A DNA stretch of 64,000 nucleotides from an uncultured Muribaculum sp. (GTDB lineage: Bacteria > Bacteroidota > Bacteroidia > Bacteroidales > Muribaculaceae), in contig CAJUTE010000004.1 of assembly GCA_910589555.1 (NCBI GenBank), forward strand, positions 62,001 to 126,000, written 5' to 3'. A model generated the notes under the pieces. The model was not told the DNA's origin and did not search any database. It was given only the letters and a program-made list of their open reading frames with translations. The position numbers and the translations under genes are program-made. The first letter of the stretch is position 1, and every line of letters begins with the position of its first letter. Of this stretch, positions 54,686 to 63,909 are shown piece by piece.

Positions 54686-55018
54686 ATGGCTGATGACAAA
54701 GAATTGCAATTTGACGAAGATGAAGCTGTAAAATTCATCCGCAACTATATGCCGGAGAATATCCGCAACCTTTATTCTGACGACGAGATACTGAACATAA
54801 TCGACATGATATGGGACTACTATGAGCAGAACGGTATGCTGGAAATATCAAGCGAAGGATATTCTGACGACACCGAGCCCGAACTTCCGAAAATCCTCGA
54901 CTATGTCAATAAAATGCTGAAGAAGGATAAACTCGCGGTGGTCGACACTGACGATGTCCACTTCATTGTCGAAGGTGAACTCGAATATGAAAAATCCATC
55001 GGTCTTGAAGACGCATAA
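54686..55018 (+). CDS. Conserved small acidic hypothetical protein
   Basis: A 110-residue cytoplasmic protein rich in Asp and Glu (MADDKELQFDEDEAVKFIRN, YYEQNGMLEISSEGYSDDTE). Mostly helical by sequence pattern, no known motif. A weak TAACTTAG box with CTTG upstream lies at 54627-54658. It precedes an OmpA-family gene by 10 nt, so they are likely co-transcribed. Function unknown. Confidence 0.75.
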   Translation: MADDKELQFDEDEAVKFIRNYMPENIRNLYSDDEILNIIDMIWDYYEQNGMLEISSEGYSDDTEPELPKILDYVNKMLKKDKLAVVDTDDVHFIVEGELEYEKSIGLEDA

Positions 55019-55028
55019 CCGCCTGCCG

Positions 55029-55745
55029 ATGCTTATACACAGATTATCCAAATTAAAGCCTATATGCCTGATTCTGCTTGTCGCATTTGCTTTGCCGGCG
55101 AGCGGGCAAAACATATTCTCTTCACTCAAAGAGAAAATCACAGGCAGCAACTCCACTGAAAAGGTCGAGAAGAAAACCAAATCAAATAAAAACTCGGAAT
55201 CTCCCGACCCTCTTGAGCTGTCTCTTGACGAAAATCTGGCTTTGCCCGAAATTCCGGAAAAATATCATGACCAGATTGTGGCTCACATGAACACTCTCGC
55301 CAAAAAGCTCGCGGCGCATAAGCGCGAACGTGTCGAGACTATGAGAAACGGAGAAATCGTGGTGGCGACCATCACTACCGACCTCCTTTTCGCTCCAAAT
55401 GACACCGTGCTCGGCAAAAACTCCCACAGCCTGTTAAACCCTTATGCCAACCTGCTCCACCAGCCCGGCATGTACAAAGTGGTGGTCGTGTGTCACACTG
55501 ACAACACCGGATCGGAAAAATATACCGATGCGCTGAGCGAAGCCCGCGTAAACAGCGTGAGCGAATACCTCCTGCACGGCAGCAATGACAATCATGCCAC
55601 ATTGGTGCCATACGCCCTCGGAGCAAGCGATCCGCTATATCCCAACAACACCATGGACAACCGCAGAGCCAACCGAAGACTGGAGATATTCATCGTCCCC
55701 GACGTTCTGCTGATTGAAATGGCTAAAGCCAATAAACTACAATAA
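55029..55745 (+). CDS. OmpA-family periplasmic/outer-membrane protein
   Basis: About 238 residues: a signal-like helix LKPICLILLVAFALPASGQ, a lysine/serine-rich linker, and a C-terminal OmpA-like peptidoglycan-binding domain (TTDLLFAPNDTVLGKNSHSL, VVVVCHTDNTGSEKYTDALS, ARVNSVSEYL, NRRANRRLEIFIVP). ATG 55029 is preferred; upstream in-frame ATGs overlap the previous gene. No beta-barrel precedes the domain, so it is probably a peptidoglycan-associated envelope protein. Confidence 0.85.
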   Translation: MLIHRLSKLKPICLILLVAFALPASGQNIFSSLKEKITGSNSTEKVEKKTKSNKNSESPDPLELSLDENLALPEIPEKYHDQIVAHMNTLAKKLAAHKRERVETMRNGEIVVATITTDLLFAPNDTVLGKNSHSLLNPYANLLHQPGMYKVVVVCHTDNTGSEKYTDALSEARVNSVSEYLLHGSNDNHATLVPYALGASDPLYPNNTMDNRRANRRLEIFIVPDVLLIEMAKANKLQ

Positions 55746-55766
55746 ATATAAATAAACACAGTTTAA

Positions 55767-56807
55767 ATGAAACATTCAAGTATCATTGCCATTGCATTAG
55801 GAGCATTGGCAGTATCATGTGCAAGCCAATCAGAAGGGGGCAAATATACGGTTACTGCACCCGCTATGCCCGATGACGCCGGAAAGATGGCATACATCGT
55901 CAACTACGATTCGTGGGATAAAATCGACAGTGTGCTCGTCGAAGGCGAATCAATCGTGATGAACGGCACCGTGACAACTGCACTCCCTGCACGCCTCATC
56001 GTAGGCAACCGTCGCGCTTCCACCTTCATCCTCGAAGCCGGTGACATCACCATCGACTCTATGGGAGTCGCTTCCGGAACAAAGCTCAATCAAGAATATG
56101 ATGAATATATGGCTGCCGGCGATTCTCTGTCGGTTGCTTTCGGAAAGGCTGAAACCGATTCCGCACGCCAGGTGATCTACGACGCCTATCAGGAACTGAC
56201 CCAGACCGCAATCACCACCCAGGCAGGAAATCCCATCGGATTCTTCGCATTCACCAATCTTGCCTACGACCTCACACCCGAGGAACTTGACAGCATCATC
56301 AAAGTGCATCCTGAATATCTCGAATACTCCCGCATACAGAAACTTCAGGAGATGAACAACAACCTTAAGGCAACAGCCCCCGGCACCAAGTTCAAAGACT
56401 TCACCATCGAAGGCGACAGCACAGTTTCGTTCAGCCAATATGTGGGCAACGGCAAATTCACAATTGTCGATTTCTGGGCAAGCTGGTGCGGACCATGCCG
56501 CCGCGCTATGCCGCAGTTGAAGGAGCTCTATGACAAGTACCATTCCAAAGGTCTTGACGTGCTCGGAGTAGCCGTGTGGGACAAGCCCGAAGACACCAAG
56601 GAGGCTATCGAGCAGCTCGGTTTGCCCTGGCCGCAGATCATCAACGCGCAAAACGTGCCGACCGACATCTATGGAATATCAGGCATACCTCACATCATGC
56701 TCATCGGTCCCGACGGAACAATCATCGACCGCAACCTCCACGGCGACACTCTCAACAACATCGTGAAGAGAGCCATGGAGCACCCTGAATCGTTCAACGC
56801 TCAGTAA
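55767..56807 (+). CDS. TlpA-family thiol-disulfide lipoprotein (DUF4369 type)
   Basis: A 346-residue lipoprotein (AVSCASQ, Cys18). An N-terminal DUF4369-like beta domain (about 30-125) and a helical linker precede a thioredoxin-like TlpA domain with the redox site DFWASWCGPCRRAMPQLKEL (about 232-251) and the cis-proline region SGIPHIMLIGPDG. Likely a periplasm-side disulfide reductase; DsbD could reduce it. The 3' end overlaps the convergent VanZ-like gene by 14 nt. Confidence 0.9.
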   Translation: MKHSSIIAIALGALAVSCASQSEGGKYTVTAPAMPDDAGKMAYIVNYDSWDKIDSVLVEGESIVMNGTVTTALPARLIVGNRRASTFILEAGDITIDSMGVASGTKLNQEYDEYMAAGDSLSVAFGKAETDSARQVIYDAYQELTQTAITTQAGNPIGFFAFTNLAYDLTPEELDSIIKVHPEYLEYSRIQKLQEMNNNLKATAPGTKFKDFTIEGDSTVSFSQYVGNGKFTIVDFWASWCGPCRRAMPQLKELYDKYHSKGLDVLGVAVWDKPEDTKEAIEQLGLPWPQIINAQNVPTDIYGISGIPHIMLIGPDGTIIDRNLHGDTLNNIVKRAMEHPESFNAQ

Positions 56808-57213
56808 GCCATCGACGCAGCCGGGTCCAGAATAAAAGCTCTACAACAAAAGCCAAAACGGCTCCGGCGGCATCAGCTACAAAATCCAGAATATCCTCGC
56901 TTCTTCCCATATCCATCCAGGATTGAAGAAGCTCTATAACACCGCCGAAAAGGATTGTCAACGCCAACAGGCACAACAACATCCCTTTCGGCGGTTCTGT
57001 TTTTCCCTGCCCGTAGCGGGAACGCATATAATCGTAAGCCACACATCCCGACAGTCCGAACATCATCAAGGCATGAACCACCTTATCCGCTCCCGGAAAC
57101 ATAGGTATATCATTATCAGGCAATGGATTAGGATATAATGTAAGATACAGCACAGCCACCAGCACCACTAACGACGCAAGCCCCACAGGCATAGCTGATA
57201 AAAACTTTCTCAT
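56794..57213 (-). CDS. VanZ-like family membrane protein
   Basis: About 139 residues, four predicted helices. VanZ-like pattern: GADKVVHALMMFGLSGCVAYDY and GVIELLQSWMDMGRSEDILD (the conserved DxxDxxxN-type region near the end of this motif). ATG 57213 is preferred over the longer frame from 57285, whose first 24 residues are not conserved. Role unknown; VanZ itself gives low-level teicoplanin resistance. Confidence 0.85.
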   Translation of the reverse strand: MRKFLSAMPVGLASLVVLVAVLYLTLYPNPLPDNDIPMFPGADKVVHALMMFGLSGCVAYDYMRSRYGQGKTEPPKGMLLCLLALTILFGGVIELLQSWMDMGRSEDILDFVADAAGAVLAFVVELLFWTRLRRWLTER

Positions 57214-57405
57214 AATATATATTTGGATATCAATATTCTGTATTTTCGGATGCAAATTTAAGAGTATGTTTGTAATTAACACCAATCACCGCACAATTAA
57301 TTATGAACAGCCGGCAAAAATATGATTTTTTCACATAATAGCTATCAAAATATAATATTTCGAATTTTATCACTGAACAAAGCCGTCAAACTGAAAGATT
57401 TTCAC

Positions 57406-57413
57406 TAATTTTG
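57406..57413 (+). promoter_or_regulatory. -7 box upstream of the symporter pair
   Basis: TAATTTTG, matching TAnnTTTG, 31 nt before the first symporter. No -33 box at the expected position. The rest of the 57214-57444 gap is AT-rich, nothing else recognised. Confidence 0.4.
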
Positions 57414-57444
57414 CGCCGTCAAAACCTAAAGCAATATAACTATT

Positions 57445-58824
57445 ATGGCACAAAAAGCCCAATTTGGAAGTAAAATAGGACTCATTGCGGCAACCGTAGG
57501 TTCAGCTGTAGGGCTGGGCAACGTGTGGCGTTTTCCCGCTGAAGCGCAGGCAAACGGCGGAGCCGCTTTTCTCCTGCTATATATAGGCTGCGTGTTCCTG
57601 CTCGGAATTCCGGTCATGCTTGCTGAATTCACTCTCGGCAGAGGATGCCGCAGCGATGCAGTGGGAGTATTCCGCAAGCTCGCGCCACGCACGCCATGGT
57701 GGATAGTGGGTGGAATAGCGATCCTCGCCTCCTACCTCATCCTGTCATTCTACATGGTAGTCGCAGGATGGACATTCGAGTATATGTGGCAATCCATAAC
57801 AGGCGACCTATATGCCCCCGTGCAAGGGATAACCTCAATAAGCGGCATCGAGAACCTCGACACCCAATTCTCTGCAAAAATGCAAGAATACATCCTGTCC
57901 AGCACCCGCCCGCTGGTCATGACCTACGTGATGATAGCCCTGAATCTCGCGATTCTGCTCATGGGTGTGAGAAAAGGCATTGAGAAAATGTCAAACATCC
58001 TCATGCCGGTGCTCTTCCTGCTCCTGCTCATATTTGCCGGAGTAGCCTGCACATTCCCCAAAGCCGTGGAGGGGCTGGAATTCTTCCTGAAACCCGATTT
58101 CAGCAAAATCACCCCTTCGGTCATCATCAACGCCCTTGGACAAGCCTTCTTCTCACTCTCACTGGGCATGGGCATTCTCATTACCTATTCAAGCTACTTC
58201 CCCAAGGACACCAAGCTCACCCGCACGGCTGTCACCGTATCGCTGCTTGATCTTCTTGTGGCGGTGATGATGGGCTTCATCATCTTCCCTGCCGTAGAAT
58301 CATTCGGGCTTGCGTCACACAAGCTCGAGGGAGCCACGCTTGTGTTCGTCACCCTCCCCGAAGTGTTCGCGCAGATGGGCGCCACCCGCCTGTGGTCAAT
58401 ACTCTTTTTCCTGCTGCTCATGGTAGCGGCGCTCACCTCCACCATCTCGCTTGCCGAAGTGTCGATAGCATTTCTCCAGGACCGGTTCAAGCTCAAGCGT
58501 GTCGCGGCTTGCTGCACGGTAATATTGCCGTTGTTCCTGCTAAGCTCGATATGCTCCTTGTCGCAAGGCGAATTATCTTGGCTGAAAATAGCCGGTCTCA
58601 ACATATTTGATTTCCTCGACACGGTAGCCACCAATATCATGCTCCCGCTTGTCGCGATAGGAATATGCGTGTATCTGGGATGGTTCTCTCCTAAAGATTA
58701 TTTCTACAACGAACTTACTAATTACGGCAAAGTCGAAAGCCGGTTCTATCGCCCCATAAGGACAATAGTGCGATACATGGCGCCGATACTTATCGCAATC
58801 ATTCTGCTTGCCAACTTCTTTTAA
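57445..58824 (+). CDS. Sodium-dependent (NSS/SNF family) transporter 1
   Basis: A 459-residue symporter of the neurotransmitter:sodium type with about 11-12 helices. Signatures: KIGLIAATVGSAVGLGNVWR FPAEAQ at the unwound TM1, GIPVMLAEFTLGRGCR, and NALGQAFFSLSLGMGILITY (TM6). Substrate probably an amino acid; not determinable. The next gene is a paralogue 3 nt downstream. Confidence 0.93.
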   Translation: MAQKAQFGSKIGLIAATVGSAVGLGNVWRFPAEAQANGGAAFLLLYIGCVFLLGIPVMLAEFTLGRGCRSDAVGVFRKLAPRTPWWIVGGIAILASYLILSFYMVVAGWTFEYMWQSITGDLYAPVQGITSISGIENLDTQFSAKMQEYILSSTRPLVMTYVMIALNLAILLMGVRKGIEKMSNILMPVLFLLLLIFAGVACTFPKAVEGLEFFLKPDFSKITPSVIINALGQAFFSLSLGMGILITYSSYFPKDTKLTRTAVTVSLLDLLVAVMMGFIIFPAVESFGLASHKLEGATLVFVTLPEVFAQMGATRLWSILFFLLLMVAALTSTISLAEVSIAFLQDRFKLKRVAACCTVILPLFLLSSICSLSQGELSWLKIAGLNIFDFLDTVATNIMLPLVAIGICVYLGWFSPKDYFYNELTNYGKVESRFYRPIRTIVRYMAPILIAIILLANFF

Positions 58825-58827
58825 ACT

Positions 58828-60174
58828 ATGGAAAATAAAAACCGCGCGCAGTTCGCCACACGTCTCGGAGTTATAGCCACCACTGTCGGCTCGGCAGTGG
58901 GGCTTGGCAATATATGGCGCTTCCCTTACGAAGCCGGAGCGCATGGCGGAGGGGCGTTTCTGCTCATCTACATCCTGTTCATTCTCATGCTCGGCATTCC
59001 GGTGATATGCGCCGAGTTCATCATGGGACGCGGCACACGCAGCAACATATTCGGAGCCTACCGCAAACTGCACTCGCGTCCTCAATGGGCATGGGTGGGA
59101 TATATCGGCATCCTCGCCTCGCTGATGATTCTGTCGTTCTATTCAGTGGTAGCCGGATGGACGCTGGAATATTTCTTCCAGTCGATAGGCGCCTGCTTCT
59201 CCGACACATCATCAGTGGACCGACATCAGGTATTCGACACATTCGCCACCGGGTGGCGCTCGCCCATGTGGAGCATAATCTTCCTTATCGTCAACGGGTG
59301 CATCCTGCTGCGCGGCGTACAGAAAGGGATCGAGAAGGTGTCCAACATACTCATGCCGGTGCTTTTCGTGATTCTGATTCTCTTCTGCATAAACTCGCTC
59401 ACGCTGCCGGGTGCCGCTCAAGGACTGGAATTCCTGTTCCTCCCCGACTTCTCCAAAGTCGATTCAAGCGTGTTGCTCGGCGCCCTCGGACAAGCGTTCT
59501 TCTCACTGTCGCTCGGGCTTGGCACAATGCTCACCTACGCAAGCTATTTCTCCGACAAAACCCCGTTGGTGAAGAGCGCCACCACCACGGCTCTGCTCGA
59601 CACCCTCGTGGCAATTCTTGCCGGAATAATCATCTTTCCTGCCGTGTTCTCGTTCAACGCCGAGCCCACAGCCGGACCCAAACTGGTGTTTGAGGTGCTC
59701 CCCTCCATCTTCTACCAGATGCCTTTCGGCATAGGCTGGTCCACGCTGTTCTTCTTCCTGCTGTTTCTCGCATCGCTCACCTCCACAATATCGATGAGCG
59801 AGATTGCCATAGCGTTCTTCACCGAGCAGCTCGGCATGACGCGACGCGCGGCAACATTGCTCAACACCGGCATCGCCATCCTCTTCGGCACGCTATGCGC
59901 GCTGTCGTTCGGGTCGCTATCCGATTTCACAATATGCGGACTCACGATCTTCAACCTGTTTGACTATGTATCGAGCAACATCCTGCTCCCGTTGGGCGGT
60001 ATGCTCATTTCAATATTTGTGGGATGGGTCATAGACAAAAAAATAGTAAAAGCGCAACTGCAGGGAGCAGGCGCGCTTTTACCATGGGTTCTAAATCTGA
60101 TTGTATTCAGTCTTCGGTATATAGCCCCTATCGGGATAGCCCTTGTGTTCTTTGCCGGGCTCGGCATCATCTGA
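58828..60174 (+). CDS. Sodium-dependent (NSS/SNF family) transporter 2
   Basis: A 448-residue paralogue of the preceding gene with the same landmarks: GVIATTVGSAVGLGNIWRFP, GIPVICAEFIMGRGTR and GALGQAFFSLSLGLGTMLTY. Helix count and length match. The tandem pair probably arose by duplication with diverged substrates. A GGCATC/GATGCC hairpin (60163-60181) overlaps its stop. Confidence 0.93.
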   Translation: MENKNRAQFATRLGVIATTVGSAVGLGNIWRFPYEAGAHGGGAFLLIYILFILMLGIPVICAEFIMGRGTRSNIFGAYRKLHSRPQWAWVGYIGILASLMILSFYSVVAGWTLEYFFQSIGACFSDTSSVDRHQVFDTFATGWRSPMWSIIFLIVNGCILLRGVQKGIEKVSNILMPVLFVILILFCINSLTLPGAAQGLEFLFLPDFSKVDSSVLLGALGQAFFSLSLGLGTMLTYASYFSDKTPLVKSATTTALLDTLVAILAGIIIFPAVFSFNAEPTAGPKLVFEVLPSIFYQMPFGIGWSTLFFFLLFLASLTSTISMSEIAIAFFTEQLGMTRRAATLLNTGIAILFGTLCALSFGSLSDFTICGLTIFNLFDYVSSNILLPLGGMLISIFVGWVIDKKIVKAQLQGAGALLPWVLNLIVFSLRYIAPIGIALVFFAGLGII

Positions 60175-60195
60175 CGATGCCTTCTGTACTTATTT
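60163..60195 (+). terminator. Possible weak terminator between convergent genes
   Basis: GGCATC (60163-60168) pairs with GATGCC (60176-60181) around a 7-nt loop, followed by TTCTGTACTTATTT. Short stem and interrupted T-tract. Confidence 0.35.
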
Positions 60196-61557
60196 AAAGA
60201 TGTCGGCGGTAAGCTCGTCGATGCCGATGCTCGATTGCTCACCCGATGTCATATTCTTCACCGTCACCTTGTTTTCGGCAAGCTCTGAGTCGCCTATAAT
60301 CGCCACGTAAGGTATTTTCAACGCGTCGGCATATCCCATCTGCTTCTTCATTTTGGCAGCATCAGGATATATTTCGGCGGCAACACCGAGCTCTCTCAGT
60401 TTCTTGACAGCCTTGATTGAAGCGGCAGCCTCTTTCACTCCGAGATTCAGGAATATCACCTTTGTACCGTGGGTAGCATCAGCAGGATAGAGGTTGAGAG
60501 TGTTGAGCACGTCATAGATGCGGTCGGCGCCAAATGAGATGCCAACGCCCGACACTCCCGGCATTCCAAACACTCCTGTGAGGTTGTCATAGCGTCCGCC
60601 TCCGGTGATGGAGCCTATCTGCACGTCACGAGCCTTCACTTCAATGATGGCTCCGGTATAGTAGTTAAGTCCGCGGGCAAGCGACACATCAAGGTCAAGT
60701 TCGGCTCTCAAACCTAACTCCTTGGTGGCATCCGCGATGGTTTTAAGCTCCTCTACTCCCTTCATTCCTATCTCCGAAGCGCTCAGCACGGAAGCGAGCT
60801 TGTCAAGACGCTCGTCGATAGTGCCGTCGATCGACAACACCGGTGTCAACGCGTCGATAGCGCTTTCCGTCAGTCCACGCTCTCTGAGCTCAGCCTTCAC
60901 ATTGTCAAGCCCTATTTTATCGATCTTGTCGATCGCCACAGTGATGTCGGTCATCTTATCGGGCTCGCCTATCATCTCAGCGATGCCGGCAAGCACCTTG
61001 CGGTTGTTCAGCTTTATGGTGATATTGATTTTAAGACGGCTGAACACCTCGTCGATCAACTGAAGCAGTTCCACCTCATTCATCAATGAATCGGATCCCA
61101 CCACATCGGCGTCACACTGATAGAACTCGCGGTAGCGTCCCTTTTGCGGACGGTCGGCGCGCCACACAGGTTGTATCTGGAAGCGCTTGAACGGGAACTG
61201 GACATCATTGCGGTGCATCACCACATAACGGGCGAAAGGAACAGTGAGGTCATAACGCAACCCCTTTTCCGACAGTGCCGATGTGAGCTTGCCCGATGCC
61301 TCCCCCTTTTCAAGGAGTTCCGGAGCCACACCGTTAAGATAATCGCCTGAATTGAGAATCTTAAAGAGCAGTTTATCACCCTCTTCGCCATATTTTCCCA
61401 TCAGAGTCGAGAGTGTCTCCATTGCGGGAGTCTCTATCTGACGGAAGCCATAGAGGCGAAACACCTCGCGGATAGTGTCAAATATATAGTTGCGGCGAGC
61501 CATCTCCACCGGAGAAAAGTCGCGCGTACCTTTAGGAATCGACGGTTTCTGTGCCAT
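60190..61557 (-). CDS. hisS: Histidyl-tRNA synthetase
   Basis: Class II aminoacyl-tRNA synthetase of 455 residues. Motif 1 region KGTRDFSPVEMARRNYIFDT, motif 2 RFQIQPVWRADRPQKGRYRE, histidine-specific ARGLNYYTGAIIEV, motif 3 GVGISFGADRIYDVL, then a C-terminal anticodon-binding domain. Convergent with the symporter pair. Confidence 0.96.
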   Translation of the reverse strand: MAQKPSIPKGTRDFSPVEMARRNYIFDTIREVFRLYGFRQIETPAMETLSTLMGKYGEEGDKLLFKILNSGDYLNGVAPELLEKGEASGKLTSALSEKGLRYDLTVPFARYVVMHRNDVQFPFKRFQIQPVWRADRPQKGRYREFYQCDADVVGSDSLMNEVELLQLIDEVFSRLKINITIKLNNRKVLAGIAEMIGEPDKMTDITVAIDKIDKIGLDNVKAELRERGLTESAIDALTPVLSIDGTIDERLDKLASVLSASEIGMKGVEELKTIADATKELGLRAELDLDVSLARGLNYYTGAIIEVKARDVQIGSITGGGRYDNLTGVFGMPGVSGVGISFGADRIYDVLNTLNLYPADATHGTKVIFLNLGVKEAAASIKAVKKLRELGVAAEIYPDAAKMKKQMGYADALKIPYVAIIGDSELAENKVTVKNMTSGEQSSIGIDELTADIFK

Positions 61558-61593
61558 AAATCTTTATTTTCTTAAAGAGTGTTCAATTTTCGG

Positions 61594-61624
61594 CAAAGTT
61601 AAGCATAAATCCCCGATTACCCAA
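61594..61624 (-). promoter_or_regulatory. Promoter of hisS
   Basis: The minus strand has TAACTTTG at 61601-61594 with TTGG 19 nt upstream (61624-61621). The leader is about 30 nt. Confidence 0.55.
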
Positions 61625-61653
61625 CGGTTGAGGAAACTCATGGAAATTTTTCG

Positions 61654-61661
61654 TAATTTTG
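61654..61661 (+). promoter_or_regulatory. -7 box of the FKBP gene
   Basis: TAATTTTG, 25 nt before the FKBP start. It lies next to the oppositely directed hisS promoter, forming a compact divergent control region. Confidence 0.45.
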
Positions 61662-61686
61662 CACCGAAACATCCTCTTATACAATT

Positions 61687-62085
61687 ATGGCTAAACAGGA
61701 ATATGTAGACAAAAATAAAGCATGGCTCGAAGATAAAGCCAAGGAGCCCGGAGTGAATCCTCTCGATGGCGGCATTTATTACAAAGTCTTGAAGGCAGGG
61801 AGCAAAAACGCGCCGTCGCCCAACCGCGGCAGCGTGGTGAGCGTCCACTACACAGGAAAGACCATCAACGGCAAGACATTTGACAGCAGCCGTGGAGGCG
61901 TTGCGCCCGCATTCCGCCTGAGAGAGCTTATTCCCGGATGGATCATAGCCCTGCAGCAGATGCACGTGGGCGACAAATGGGAAGTCTACATCCCCGCCGA
62001 CAAAGCCTACGGCAAGAGAAGCCAGCCCGGAATACCCGGAGGCTCAACACTCATATTTGAAATCGAGCTGCTGGGGGTAGCCTGA
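61687..62085 (+). CDS. FKBP-type peptidyl-prolyl cis-trans isomerase
   Basis: A 132-residue single-domain FKBP without signal peptide, so cytoplasmic. Family pattern: VVSVHYTGKTINGKTFDSSR, PGWIIALQQMHVGDKWEVYI, PADKAYGKRSQPGIPGGSTL. Catalyses proline isomerisation in protein folding. Some relatives are exported; no export signal is seen here. Confidence 0.92.
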   Translation: MAKQEYVDKNKAWLEDKAKEPGVNPLDGGIYYKVLKAGSKNAPSPNRGSVVSVHYTGKTINGKTFDSSRGGVAPAFRLRELIPGWIIALQQMHVGDKWEVYIPADKAYGKRSQPGIPGGSTLIFEIELLGVA

Positions 62086-62099
62086 CACTCGGAATCCCG

Positions 62100-63380
62100 T
62101 CAACGCGAAGCGAGATAGTCGGCAACCACAAATGTGCTGCCTCCGATAAACACGGTGTCGGTCTTGGCAGCGGCTCTTGTGGCAGCATCCACAGCATCCT
62201 CCACGCGGTCATAAACGCTGCCCGACAGTCCCGCTTTCGCCGCTTCGGCGGCAAGAGCTTCGGCAGGAAGCGCGCGTGCCACCGACGCGCGTGTGAAGTA
62301 ATAACGCGCGTTCTCCTTTGGCATCATGCCTAAAATCTTGTCTATCGCCTTATCATTGACAAAACCTATCACAATATGCTTCGTGCCGGGACAGGAGGCT
62401 ATCTGCGACGACAGATACTCCCAACCGCCGGAATTATGCCCTGTGTCACACACCACGAGAGGCGACTCGCCCGTTTTCATCCAGCGTCCCATCAAGCCGG
62501 TCAGTGAGCACACATGGGCAAAACCCTCACGCACTGCCTGAGGAGTGACGCGCCATCCCAGTTCCTGAAGCCGGTCGAGGGCATTAAGAATAGTGGCGGT
62601 GTTTTTTTTCTGGCATTCGCCTGCAAGCTCACCGGTTATCTCCCCATAAGGGGTGTCATGATAGCTGATTCCGGCTTCCGATGAAATAGCCGCAGAATAT
62701 CCCGGCGCATCATCGGCATAGAAAATCGGGGCACTCTCGGCTGAAGCCTTTTCCGTAAAGACGCGACGCACCTCCCCTGCCGACTCCCCTATCACCACCG
62801 GAATTCCCGGCTTTATAATACCAGCCTTTTCCGATGCTATCTTTTCAAGCGTGTCGCCCAGAAATTGCTGATGGTCAAATGATATATTGGTAATCACGGC
62901 AAGCTCAGGCGTAATGATATTGGTGCTGTCAAGCCTGCCGCCAAGTCCCACCTCTATGACTGCAACATCCACATTGCGACGTTTGAAAAACTCAAATGCC
63001 ATCATCATGGTAAGCTCAAAAAACGAGGGGCTGACATCAAGCTTCATCGCAAGATAACGCTCTACAAAATCCACCACCTCTTCACGTGATATCATTTCGC
63101 CGTTCACGCGTATACGCTCACGGAAATCCACCAAGTGCGGCGAAGTGTAAAGCCCCACATTATAGCCCGCACGATTGAGAATGGCGGCAAGCGTGTGGGA
63201 CGTGGAGCCCTTACCGTTGGTGCCCCCCACATGAATGCTCTTAAACGAATGATGCGGATTGCCGAATGCTTCGGCAAGGGCGATCGAAGTTCCCAATCCC
63301 GGCTTATAAGCCTCAGCGCCTACACGCTGAAAAACCGGCAACTGGACATATAGAAAATCAAGCGCTTCCTGATAAGTCAT
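62100..63380 (-). CDS. folC: Bifunctional folylpolyglutamate/dihydrofolate synthase
   Basis: Mur-ligase-family enzyme of 426 residues. P-loop SIHVGGTNGKGSTSHTLAAI, LYTSPHLVDFRERIRVNGE, VIEVGLGGRLDSTNIITPEL, NISFDHQQFLGDTLEKIASE KAG and CDTGHNSGGWEYL. Adds glutamate to dihydropteroate and folates. Its ATG lies one base after the chromate transporter stop. Confidence 0.95.
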   Translation of the reverse strand: MTYQEALDFLYVQLPVFQRVGAEAYKPGLGTSIALAEAFGNPHHSFKSIHVGGTNGKGSTSHTLAAILNRAGYNVGLYTSPHLVDFRERIRVNGEMISREEVVDFVERYLAMKLDVSPSFFELTMMMAFEFFKRRNVDVAVIEVGLGGRLDSTNIITPELAVITNISFDHQQFLGDTLEKIASEKAGIIKPGIPVVIGESAGEVRRVFTEKASAESAPIFYADDAPGYSAAISSEAGISYHDTPYGEITGELAGECQKKNTATILNALDRLQELGWRVTPQAVREGFAHVCSLTGLMGRWMKTGESPLVVCDTGHNSGGWEYLSSQIASCPGTKHIVIGFVNDKAIDKILGMMPKENARYYFTRASVARALPAEALAAEAAKAGLSGSVYDRVEDAVDAATRAAAKTDTVFIGGSTFVVADYLASR

Positions 63381-63381
63381 G

Positions 63382-63909
63382 TCAATAAACTATTAGACCG
63401 GTGATACCGGCAAGACAAATGATATAAATGGGATGAAGGCGTGTGAAATAGTTCAGGCAGAATGACACGGCGCATATAGCCACACTGATGGTATAGTCGG
63501 GAAAATTCTGCTTATTCATCATGAGCAACGCCGCCGAGGCTATAAGCCCGATCACCACAGGACGAAGCCCCGTGAAGATGCCTTTTATGACGGTGGACTC
63601 TTTATGCCGGCTTATGAAGTGGCTCGCATAGACCACGAGCAGAAACGAAGGGAGCATGACAGTGATGGTGGCGATGATCGATCCCCACACGCCGCCCGTC
63701 ACCACATAACCGATATAGGTGGCGCTGTTGATGCCGATAGGCCCCGGAGTCATCTGGGAGATGGCTACAATGTCGGTGAACATCTGCTCGGTGATCCAGC
63801 CGGGATTGACCACTTCGCGTTCGATAAGCGCAAGCATGGCATATCCTCCGCCAAATCCGAACAGACCGATTTTAAGATACGCCCATATAAGTTTCAGATA
63901 AACGCTCAT
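63382..63909 (-). CDS. Chromate transporter family protein (half-size)
   Basis: A 175-residue membrane protein, one half of the split ChrA type. GLFGFGGGYAMLALIEREVV, MTPGPIGINSATYIGYVVTG and GVWGSIIATITVMLPSFLLV are family signatures; five to six helices. The start overlaps the next upstream gene stop by ATGA. Actual substrate (chromate or another anion) not known. Confidence 0.9.
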   Translation of the reverse strand: MSVYLKLIWAYLKIGLFGFGGGYAMLALIEREVVNPGWITEQMFTDIVAISQMTPGPIGINSATYIGYVVTGGVWGSIIATITVMLPSFLLVVYASHFISRHKESTVIKGIFTGLRPVVIGLIASAALLMMNKQNFPDYTISVAICAVSFCLNYFTRLHPIYIICLAGITGLIVY

